64,000 bases of DNA, taken from Methanolobus bombayensis. GTDB taxonomy: Archaea > Halobacteriota > Methanosarcinia > Methanosarcinales > Methanosarcinaceae. The stretch is taken from positions 124,001 through 188,000 of the forward strand of contig NZ_JAGGKD010000003.1 of assembly GCF_017873415.1 (NCBI RefSeq), written 5' to 3'. Under the pieces are notes generated by a model that worked only from the letters and a program-made list of their open reading frames with translations, did no database searches and had not been told where the DNA came from. Positions 1 to 7,045 of this stretch are shown here, piece by piece. How positions within the stretch are numbered: the stretch's first letter is position 1; every line of letters begins with the position of its first letter. Position numbers and translations under genes: made by a program.

Positions 1-922
1 TTGGAAGACCTGTTGCCGGACCTGGACGCTGGCAGAGGAATATAACAGCAGGAGTTTCCGTAATTCCTGCAAGTCCGAGAGCTTCGGTCATAAGTGCAAA
101 TCCACCTCCAGAAGTGGTGACCATGGAGCGTACACCTGTAAACGAAGCACCGAGAACCATGTTCAATGCGGCAATTTCATCTTCTGCCTGTTCCACAACA
201 GTATTGAATTTGTCCGCATTTGCTGCAACATATGTCATCACACCTGTTGAAGGTGTCATAGGATAGGCTGCAAGGAACTGAAGACCTCCGGCAAGAGCAC
301 CGAGACCCACAGCCTGATTACCATTTATTAGCATCAGGTTTTCCTTTTTCCCGGGGTCATCCACAGCAAACTTACAACCCCCGGGATAATTCTCTTTCAC
401 ATAATCATATCCTGCCTTCGCAGCCTTGATATTTTTCTGTATGATCTCTTCACCTTTCTTTTTAAAAGATAGTTTCAAGATTTCTTCAAGGTCAGAAATA
501 TCAAGACACAGAAGACCAATGACAGCTCCCATGGAAACTGAGTTCGAATAAATCTTATCTCCGCAAACATCTTTTGCGATCTTTAGCATAGGAACATGAA
601 ATATTGATTCCGATGAATTATTGACCTTTATAGCATCTGCATCAACTAACACAACACCATCATTTATCTCATCAAGGTGCTGATCAATAGTCGCTTCGTC
701 CAGAGCCAGAAGCAGGTCAACATCTTCTGTCATTGCCGACACAGGAATATCGCTTATGCGTATATTGAATGTATTATGTCCGCCACGGACCCTTGAAAGA
801 TAGTACTGTGTTGCAAAAACATGGAATCCACTTTTCTTTAACGTCTTGGCAAGGGCCATGCCGGTGGTCTGAAGACCCTGTCCGGCTGCACCCCCTATTT
901 TGATATTTAGATCTAAATTCAT
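1..922 (-). CDS. 2-oxoacid:ferredoxin oxidoreductase, fused gamma-alpha subunit (partial)
   Basis: The gene reads from an ATG at 922 toward the left window edge, which cuts it after about 307 codons. The N-terminal ~185 residues are the gamma-type domain (start IKIGGAAGQGLQTTG, then SRVRGGHN). The alpha (pyrimidine-binding) domain follows, with the motif AAYPMTPSTGVM and TTSGGGFALMTE. This arrangement is typical of KorA-type 2-oxoacid:acceptor oxidoreductases, which form acyl-CoA and reduced ferredoxin from a 2-oxoacid and CoA with a separate TPP-binding beta subunit. The partner subunit is probably beyond the left edge. 2-Oxoglutarate is the likely substrate, but pyruvate or branched oxoacids cannot be excluded. 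Confidence 0.85.
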   Translation of the reverse strand, partial: MNLDLNIKIGGAAGQGLQTTGMALAKTLKKSGFHVFATQYYLSRVRGGHNTFNIRISDIPVSAMTEDVDLLLALDEATIDQHLDEINDGVVLVDADAIKVNNSSESIFHVPMLKIAKDVCGDKIYSNSVSMGAVIGLLCLDISDLEEILKLSFKKKGEEIIQKNIKAAKAGYDYVKENYPGGCKFAVDDPGKKENLMLINGNQAVGLGALAGGLQFLAAYPMTPSTGVMTYVAANADKFNTVVEQAEDEIAALNMVLGASFTGVRSMVTTSGGGFALMTEALGLAGITETPAVIFLCQRPGPATGLP

Positions 923-1302
923 GATTATCTTATTCCCCTTGTGTAATTCACATCTAATTCGGACTCAATGTCACCAATAATCCCTCTTAAGACAAGGAAG
1001 GTGTTACTTGAAGCCGAAATACATTATAACCACTAATTGGAAAACTGCTGTTAAGAACAGTTTATTATATCCAATCCCACTTTAATTTTTGAGGTTAATA
1101 TATAAAAACATTCGCAAATACTGTATATTGCCATCACAACATAAGACCGGAGATATCAAAGTTACACAAATAATCAGAAGCTTGCGGATTTGTTACTATA
1201 ATAAACATGCAGCACAATTCAAGAATATGTTTATATAATATATTATCCTTAATAATATATAATTCATAGAATTTGATCATTATACATTTGGCGTGATACA
1301 AA
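923..1302. promoter_or_regulatory. Divergent promoter region with inverted repeat
   Basis: This 380-base gap separates the leftward oxidoreductase gene from the rightward KaiC-like gene. On the minus strand a TATA-like element (GGATATAATAAA) lies at about 1062-1073. It abuts the inverted repeat AAACTG/CAGTTT (1042-1047 and 1058-1063, 10-base spacer), which would sit just downstream of the box, near the transcription start. For the rightward gene an AATAATATATAATT element lies at about 1249-1262, some 45 bases before the ATG. No small gene with a credible start was found. Confidence 0.45.
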
Positions 1303-2100
1303 ATGGAAAGAATGCCCACGGGAATAGCAAATCTTGACAAAAAAATTAGTGGCGGTTATCCGGAAGGTAAAGGGATACTTATCACAGGAGTCCCAGGTGC
1401 CGGAAAAACTATATTCGGACTACATTTTCTACACAAATCATGCATGGATGGTAAGAAGTGCATAATGATTGCAACCGAAGAAACTCCCGAAGATGTTATG
1501 GAACAGGCAGCAATGTTGGGCCTTGGCCTTGATTCCTTTATTGAGAACGGTCAACTTCAGATAAAACAGGTTATTGAGTTCAGAACAAGGTCTGTTGCCA
1601 GAGAAGCTTATCTGGTTGATGATTTCAGCGATACTGAAATAGAGATCATAGAAGAGACACATCTTGACAGAAATCTAAGAGCAGACCAGGAAGGTTTCAA
1701 CATCGAGGAGATAGATCTCATCGACCTTGTAAGACTTATACCGGAAGAAAGCGATGTAGCTGTAATTGATAATATTGGCGTTCTGGCATTTGGTCTGAAA
1801 CCAAAAGAATTCAGAGACAAGTTTGACACCATCAATCGCTTGCTTGCAAAACAAAAAACAACGGCTCTCTATATAATGGATGAAGCTGCATATGAGATGA
1901 CACATAAGATCGCAGATTATTCTACTTATGGTTCTGTCAAACTTATGGTAAAAGAGAATCCATATACCGGCAAGAATGAGCGTTTCCTGAGCATACCAAA
2001 GATGCGCAGCACAAAAATATCACTTGACATCACAATATTTGACATAACTTCTGCCGGAATCAGCCTGAAGGGTTCAAAATCCAAACTTGTTGAACTCTGA
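1303..2100 (+). CDS. KaiC/RAD55-like RecA-superfamily ATPase
   Basis: A 265-residue single-domain ATPase of the KaiC/RAD55 (archaeal circadian clock-like) group. It opens with the typical PTGIANLDKKISGGYPEGKG and has a Walker A GVPGAGKT at residues 29-36. A Walker B-type VAVIDNIGVL lies near residue 155. Between them is an acidic stretch (about 105-145) that is family-variable. Such proteins often act as signalling ATPases next to two-component regulators, and a response regulator gene follows 157 bases downstream on the same strand. Its specific target is unknown. It is shorter than cyanobacterial KaiC, which has two such domains. Confidence 0.8.
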   Translation: MERMPTGIANLDKKISGGYPEGKGILITGVPGAGKTIFGLHFLHKSCMDGKKCIMIATEETPEDVMEQAAMLGLGLDSFIENGQLQIKQVIEFRTRSVAREAYLVDDFSDTEIEIIEETHLDRNLRADQEGFNIEEIDLIDLVRLIPEESDVAVIDNIGVLAFGLKPKEFRDKFDTINRLLAKQKTTALYIMDEAAYEMTHKIADYSTYGSVKLMVKENPYTGKNERFLSIPKMRSTKISLDITIFDITSAGISLKGSKSKLVEL

Positions 2101-2257
2101 TGGGATTAACTTTTTGATGAATATACAGGATATGATCCTTAACTTTTTTGCGAACGAGTATATAAGTGCCATTAGGTATTTATAATAAAAACAGAAATAT
2201 ATAATTGAACTGAAACTAGTTCTTACTATCAGATAAAACGAATCAGGAGTCCTTAGC

Positions 2258-3121
2258 ATCACATCTCCAACTGACAATCCGAAAATACTCATCGTTGATG
2301 ATGAGATCATGAATATAGAACTGCTCAGAGCATATCTAGAGGATGATTATTCCATCGCGTCCGCCACAAATGGAAAGGAAGCACTTGAACTTATACCTGT
2401 GGAAAAACCTGATGTAATACTTCTTGATGTAATGATGCCTGATCTTAACGGATATCAGGTCTGTGAAATATTAAAAAAGGACCCTGAAACACAGTTCATA
2501 CCTGTGATAATGGTAACCGCACTTTCCGGTAGAGATGACTGGATATCAGGCATTGAAGCCGGTGCGGATGAGTTCCTGACAAAGCCAGTGAACAAAATGG
2601 AACTCCTGACAAGAATTAATTCATTGTTAAGATTGAAGAAAATGCATTATGATCTACTGGAAGAAAGAGATAAGCTCAATCTCCAGAACAAAATACGATC
2701 CGTGCTTACACAAATTATCCCCACATTACTTAGAACGCTTCCTGCAGAGCAGAAAAGTATTGTAATCCACCAGATGATAGACATGGTGGTGGAGTCTATT
2801 CTTGAGAACACAGACCCTGATTCCAGCGAAGAAGGCCACGAAGGAATCGGAGACATTTGCTGCCAGATCATTAATCAGCTTGGTGCCGACTTCGATTCAG
2901 AAAAAATTGATGATGGCAATACCATAGTCCACATTCATGGAAATGTGTGTCCATGGGGGAAAGAAGAAGCTCAGCTCAACCCCATACTATGTACAATTTC
3001 AAGAGGGATTTTCTCAAGGATCCTTGACATTTACGGACAGGACCTTGAAGTCGATGCTCTCGAAACCATGGGTAACGGGGATGAGCAATGTTTATTCCAG
3101 CTTAATAAAATAGAATATTAG
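2258..3121 (+). CDS. Response regulator with methanogen-type output domain
   Basis: The N-terminal receiver domain contains KILIVDDE, the phospho-acceptor region ILLDVMMPD and the conserved lysine in FLTKPVNK. The C-terminal ~140 residues, with NVCPWG and NPILC, resemble a methanogen output domain (MetOD1-like) rather than a DNA-binding helix-turn-helix. The first ATG (2309) lies inside the receiver, after the essential DDE, so it cannot be the true start. Reading upstream there is no in-frame ATG, GTG or TTG before the stop at 2234. A GGAG at 2246-2249 sits 8 bases before an ATC codon at 2258, which I take as the start. The gene overlaps the end of convergent purE by a few bases. Confidence 0.75.
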   Translation: MTSPTDNPKILIVDDEIMNIELLRAYLEDDYSIASATNGKEALELIPVEKPDVILLDVMMPDLNGYQVCEILKKDPETQFIPVIMVTALSGRDDWISGIEAGADEFLTKPVNKMELLTRINSLLRLKKMHYDLLEERDKLNLQNKIRSVLTQIIPTLLRTLPAEQKSIVIHQMIDMVVESILENTDPDSSEEGHEGIGDICCQIINQLGADFDSEKIDDGNTIVHIHGNVCPWGKEEAQLNPILCTISRGIFSRILDIYGQDLEVDALETMGNGDEQCLFQLNKIEY

Positions 3122-3504
3122 ATAAGATCCAATATTCTTATTGCGAGATAGGCTGCATTAGCACCATTGTCCACTCCGACACTTGCCACCGGTACACCCG
3201 GAGGCATCTGTGCTGTGGAAAGTAAAGCATCAAGACCCATCATTTTTGCACTTACAGGAACACCGATAACCGGTTTTTTTGTTTTTGATGCTATAACACC
3301 CGGAAGTGCAGCAGACAATCCTGCAATGGCAATGTATACTTTTGAATCGCTTTGAGAAATGTACTCTTCAAGTTTGTCGGGATTTCGATGTGCCGAAATG
3401 ACCTGGACATCGTATGAATAATCTGTGCCATCCAGCACTCCTGTCACCCTGTTCGCTATAGAACGGTCTGATTCTGAACCCATTATTACTGCAATATCAA
3501 CCAT
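3118..3504 (-). CDS. purE: PurE-type 5-(carboxyamino)imidazole ribonucleotide mutase
   Basis: This is a 128-residue PurE family protein of purine biosynthesis, which rearranges or carboxylates aminoimidazole ribonucleotide. The family motifs are present: GSESD (9-13), SAHR (37-40), [10 protein letters not shown] (61-70) and the IGVP loop. It is somewhat shorter than the usual ~160 residues because the C-terminal helix is brief. I start it at the ATG at 3504, preceded by AGGTGA five bases upstream. A GTG at 3513 is in frame but would leave no room for that site. It directly follows the chorismate mutase gene and is probably in one transcript with it and shikimate kinase. Confidence 0.85.
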   Translation of the reverse strand: MVDIAVIMGSESDRSIANRVTGVLDGTDYSYDVQVISAHRNPDKLEEYISQSDSKVYIAIAGLSAALPGVIASKTKKPVIGVPVSAKMMGLDALLSTAQMPPGVPVASVGVDNGANAAYLAIRILDLI

Positions 3505-3513
3505 GTTAGTCAC

Positions 3514-3801
3514 CTAAGGAAGATTTCCTTCACCACTCAGCTCATGCTGACGTTCTATGTTCATCTTAATCAATATATTGAATATTTCTTTTACCGCAGA
3601 AACATCAAGATTCATCTCAATTGCAGCGTCGGCTGCACGATCCAGAACTACCGAGTTCTGTGCCGAATCATTGATACTGATATGTTCCTGTTTCTTAGCC
3701 TCAAGTACCTTAGCAGCCATACCTACACGCTTATGGATAAGCTGCATGATCTCGCTATCAATCTGTTCTATTTCGGTACGTACTTCTTTGATAGTGGACA
3801 T
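3514..3801 (-). CDS. Chorismate mutase, AroQ type
   Basis: A 95-residue all-helical chorismate mutase (chorismate to prephenate, on the path to phenylalanine and tyrosine). The AroQ pattern is visible: an N-terminal VRTEIEQIDSEIMQLIHKRVGMAAKVLEAKK helix series with the catalytic Arg/Lys positions, and a C-terminal IFNILIKMNIERQHEL helix. The size matches the monofunctional archaeal enzyme. It lies between shikimate kinase upstream and purE downstream, and its stop codon abuts the purE ribosome-binding site. This suggests coupled translation and links it to aromatic amino acid synthesis. Confidence 0.85.
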   Translation of the reverse strand: MSTIKEVRTEIEQIDSEIMQLIHKRVGMAAKVLEAKKQEHISINDSAQNSVVLDRAADAAIEMNLDVSAVKEIFNILIKMNIERQHELSGEGNLP

Positions 3802-3890
3802 GTATACCCCGCATTTTAAAATATCTGGTTATCATTTTAGATAATTGAATGTAATTATAATTCAACACTGGTTGAGTTTCAGGCACTTTC

Positions 3891-4757
3891 TTATGTACCC
3901 TTGTGAGCACCTTTATTGTTTACTTTGGTCCTTATCACGTTTCCGCTGACATCATAGTCTTTCCAGGCATCTTCAAGCAGACCTGCCTGTTCATCATTTA
4001 CAAGTGCAACATATGAAGGACCTGTTCCCGAAAGTGTTACACCCTCTACTCCAATCTCAAGAGCGCGCATCAGGAATTCAGGGTCAAAACCAAGGGCACC
4101 GCAATAAAGAAAGCCGTTAAGTGTCATTGCTTTTTCAAAATTATCTTCCATTGAAAGGTCAAATGCCATATCAACCCACGGTGATATCATTCTTGAACGG
4201 TCAACATTGGTACCTGAACTGAAAGATCTTTTTTCAGGTGCGAAGATCATTACTTCATATTCATGCTCCGTCCTTTTCAAAAGTTCCATTGTTTTGTTGT
4301 CAGTTACTACGAATCCTCCATAAAAAGAGGCACATGCATCATCAAGTGCTCCGGTAATGGTTACCTTTGAGTCCAGAGCTGCCCGTACACCCATCTTAAC
4401 AGTATCAAATGGGTCAAGTTCCTCACCAATGGCATCCAGCGTTGCAAGAATAGATGCATTTGCTGCCGCACTGCTGCTTTTCAGCCCACTTGCAAGAGGA
4501 ACTTCAGATCTTGTAATTACAGTTCCTCCCATTTCAAGGCCAAAATATTCGAGCACATATGATACTGATCTCTCGATAAGTTGTGTGTCAGCATCCGGCA
4601 TCCCCTGAATGGTTCCACTTACTGACGATGTATCGTCTGTCAGCTCCACATCAGCAAATGTTTTCAGATCGATACCAAAAGCCGCACCTTTCCATGTAGC
4701 TATTGCATTGATTACCGTACCTGCACCAAGTGCATAAGCACTTCCTTTTACTGCCAT
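3891..4757 (-). CDS. aroK: Archaeal shikimate kinase (GHMP family)
   Basis: A 288-residue GHMP-superfamily kinase matching the archaeal shikimate kinase, which is unrelated to bacterial AroK. The phosphate-binding motif PLASGLKSSSA is at residues 87-97, and the early AYALGAGTVINAIATWKG block and C-terminal GVTLSGTGPSYVAL are typical. It makes shikimate 3-phosphate in the chorismate pathway. It is the first gene of a likely aroK-chorismate mutase-purE unit and has an 89-base gap to the next gene. Two hairpin-forming repeats lie immediately upstream (4772-4811). Confidence 0.9.
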   Translation of the reverse strand: MAVKGSAYALGAGTVINAIATWKGAAFGIDLKTFADVELTDDTSSVSGTIQGMPDADTQLIERSVSYVLEYFGLEMGGTVITRSEVPLASGLKSSSAAANASILATLDAIGEELDPFDTVKMGVRAALDSKVTITGALDDACASFYGGFVVTDNKTMELLKRTEHEYEVMIFAPEKRSFSSGTNVDRSRMISPWVDMAFDLSMEDNFEKAMTLNGFLYCGALGFDPEFLMRALEIGVEGVTLSGTGPSYVALVNDEQAGLLEDAWKDYDVSGNVIRTKVNNKGAHKGT

Positions 4758-4771
4758 TGTGAAATTCCTGT

Positions 4772-4811
4772 TATGTTATTACATAGCAAAGATGCAACAG
4801 TAATGTTGCAT
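4772..4811. promoter_or_regulatory. Two adjacent inverted repeats upstream of shikimate kinase
   Basis: Two perfect inverted repeats lie next to each other 15-54 bases before the shikimate kinase start: TATGT/ACATA (4772-4776 and 4781-4785) and ATGCAACA/TGTTGCAT (4792-4799 and 4804-4811, 4-base loop). They could form leader RNA hairpins or be operators. A TATA-like GTAAAATTAATT lies just upstream on the minus strand, which puts the repeats near or after the transcription start. Confidence 0.4.
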
Positions 4812-4904
4812 GACTTCGCTTAATTAATTTTACAATACCAGTACTGTAAACTATTAAAGAATAATGTTTAAAAGAATGGAAAATGAAATATTATGCAGAC
4901 ATCA

Positions 4905-5474
4905 TCAATTTGCCTTTGGGGTCAGGATCATTTCCTTAAGTCTGTTATAACAACCCCTGTACGAATCCTCCATTTCAGTAGACCGGACATCTTTATGAGG
5001 AACTTTTTTCTTGTCAGAACCTGACAGACATTCATCAATCTTTTCTTTAAGATACTTTGTACCGTTCTCCGCAGGCAATAATTCAAAAAGGAACTTGCTA
5101 TCATGAAAATCAATTCCTTCATTCTTGAAAACTTCGCGACAGGAAGCCGAAAACATCAGAACACCATTTGATACGGGACCATAGAACTTAATTTTTTCAC
5201 ATGTCTCATTCTTTAGATGTTGCGCAGACCTGTATACATTGTCGTCCTGAAGTGTAACAAGCACATTGAAACTTTTACTTTTTTTCAGTCCCGGAGGTAA
5301 CGTGTCCGGAAACAATACTTTAGGTTTCACACCCATTTGCTCAAGATCAGTGACCAGTTCCTCAGACCTGGAATCACTCACAACGATGATAGCATCTATT
5401 GTCTTATCTTCTGCCAGTATTCCTGCGATCTCTTTTTCATATTCCATACATCCTATTATACTCATCAAAGGCAC
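4905..5474 (-). CDS. DUF1638-like protein
   Basis: A 189-residue soluble protein. Its opening (LMSIIGCMEYEKEIAGIL, then IIVVSDSRSEELV) and the later DTLP segment recall DUF1638 proteins of methylotrophic methanogens, which cluster with methyltransferase genes and may handle corrinoid or metal sites. Several later DUF1638 features are weak, so this may be a diverged or shortened member. The start is a GTG at 5474, supported by a GAGGAG eight bases upstream. No close gene partner is on the same strand. The function is unknown and the family assignment is moderate. Confidence 0.55.
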   Translation of the reverse strand: MPLMSIIGCMEYEKEIAGILAEDKTIDAIIVVSDSRSEELVTDLEQMGVKPKVLFPDTLPPGLKKSKSFNVLVTLQDDNVYRSAQHLKNETCEKIKFYGPVSNGVLMFSASCREVFKNEGIDFHDSKFLFELLPAENGTKYLKEKIDECLSGSDKKKVPHKDVRSTEMEDSYRGCYNRLKEMILTPKAN

Positions 5475-6023
5475 ATTCCCATCTCCTCAAAACTCAGGCC
5501 ATGTAAAAACCGATCAATGATCGACAATATAGATTAAAAATAAAATAATTCCTACAGACCAAAAATATATACCCAATACAATATGGGTAAAGTAGTAGTA
5601 TATAAATCCTCCGAAAAATATGTCAATTATTAAAATATTTATATTGTCTGCGAGAGGAGAGTCCATACATTCAAAAAATACAAAAAACAACAACAGGTAC
5701 AAACGATACTTTTATAACAAATACGTGTCACTATATTTTACAATTCTTCGTCCCTTACGGGTCGGGGACAGCTTAAGTATAGTGACACGATCATTGAGTA
5801 TCAAGATTGTAAGCAAGCTATCCCGAACGGCTTTTCCCTGAAAGGTGGCTTGTTGAAAAAGGCGTATTCATGCCCGCAAACACAAAAAGTGCTTGATTGA
5901 GAAATGTTCTTTAGTGGCCTCAGTAATACTGATATCTGCATATTCTGCAGAACTGCTGCAATCTTTCACAAGACATGACCTGGAAGCATTTGTATTCATA
6001 GGCAGGATTACGGAGAAGATCAA
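5475..6023 (+). promoter_or_regulatory. Long structured leader/promoter region of the fwd operon
   Basis: This 549-base non-coding stretch precedes fwdF. The strongest element is a perfect 12-base inverted repeat, CGTGTCACTATA/TATAGTGACACG (5724-5735 and 5778-5789). Nested inside it is a second stem, GTCCC/GGGAC (5750-5754 and 5765-5769). A TATA-like TTTATAAC is at 5711-5718, and another, CTATATTTTA, overlaps the left arm. Further down are CAAGC...GCTTG pairings (about 5815-5852), the palindrome CAGTAATACTG (5921-5931) and CTGCA/TGCAG (5936-5950). The repeat could be an operator over the promoter or an RNA aptamer-like element. fwdF has a GGAG site (6011-6014) just before its ATG. Confidence 0.5.
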
Positions 6024-7043
6024 ATGAACGAAGTAGTGTTTGGAGTAAAAGACGACAAGCAACTTGAATACACTCCTGAGAAGTGTATCGGTTGCGGAAC
6101 GTGCGTAATGGCATGTCCTAAAGGTTCATTAGTTCTCGGTTCAGTGGGAGCCGTAGCCAGAGGACTTATTGACAAAGATTTCCTTGAGAACCAGACAGAA
6201 CTCTGCATTGTATGTGGAATCTGTGCAAAGACATGCCCAACAGGTGCACTCGAACTGAAACAGGCCGGAGAGTCTGTAAACGATAATGCTTACATAAGCG
6301 TTGCACTTAAAGAAACAACAGTCAATGACAACTGTGTACACTGCGGACTCTGTGAACAGATCTGTCCCCAGGGTTGCATTGAGGTCAAGCAATGGCTTTC
6401 AAACGATGGAAGTGCAAGTGTTGACGGTGAGACCATAATTGACACCGAATGTTGTATACACTGTGGATGGTGTGCAGAAGTCTGTCCGGCTGAAGCTATC
6501 AGCGTTGAAAAGCCATTTGAAGGTACATGGGTTCAGGATGAAGACAAATGTACTGCATGCCGCAGCTGTGTAGATGTCTGTCCATGCAATGCACTGTTCA
6601 ACCCTGACTGGGAATCCGGAGAGAGGGTCAACAAGGTTGCACAGCGTGCTGATGCATGTATATACTGTGGTGCATGTGACATGGCATGTCCAGTAGAAGC
6701 TATTGCAGTTACAAAGACAGCAATCATTCCGGAAGCTGACAAGAAGACACTTCTTGAGAAGAAACTGCTTAACAAAGAAATGAAGAGACCGACACTTACA
6801 TCAACACTTGTCATCGACGAAGATGCATGTCTTGGATGTGGCAACTGTGTCATTGTCTGTCCTGTGAATGCAACCGATGATGAGGTTGGAGCAGGATACC
6901 TGAACGAAGTAGATGCCAAGAAAGTCCTGGAAGTCAGGAACGGTGTGGCAAAGGTCGTTAACCAGGACCTCTGTGGTTCAGACGGTGCATGTGCTATGAT
7001 CTGTCCTGTAAGTGCCATTACGCTTGAGAAAAGGGAGGAATAA
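6024..7043 (+). CDS. fwdF: Formylmethanofuran dehydrogenase polyferredoxin subunit F
   Basis: A 339-residue iron-sulfur protein with eight [4Fe-4S] motifs of the CxxCxxCxxxCP type. It passes low-potential electrons to the tungsten/molybdenum subunit of formylmethanofuran dehydrogenase during CO2 reduction, or away from it in methyl oxidation. The last motif is atypical: C317, D320, C323 and C327, with aspartate replacing the second cysteine as in Asp-ligated clusters such as Pyrococcus ferredoxin. It is the first gene of fwdFACDB and its stop lies two bases before fwdA. The spacing favours one transcript from the long leader upstream. Confidence 0.92.
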   Translation: MNEVVFGVKDDKQLEYTPEKCIGCGTCVMACPKGSLVLGSVGAVARGLIDKDFLENQTELCIVCGICAKTCPTGALELKQAGESVNDNAYISVALKETTVNDNCVHCGLCEQICPQGCIEVKQWLSNDGSASVDGETIIDTECCIHCGWCAEVCPAEAISVEKPFEGTWVQDEDKCTACRSCVDVCPCNALFNPDWESGERVNKVAQRADACIYCGACDMACPVEAIAVTKTAIIPEADKKTLLEKKLLNKEMKRPTLTSTLVIDEDACLGCGNCVIVCPVNATDDEVGAGYLNEVDAKKVLEVRNGVAKVVNQDLCGSDGACAMICPVSAITLEKREE

Positions 7044-7045
7044 TA

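Noticed and set aside
1134-1340. 68-codon minus-strand frame over the KaiC-like gene start
   Set aside because: No ribosome-binding site, hydrophobic random composition, and it overlaps a strongly supported gene and promoter.
5724-5880. Known bacterial Moco riboswitch in the fwd leader
   Set aside because: The stems do not match the Moco motif as I know it, and that motif is not established in archaea; kept only as an unassigned structure.
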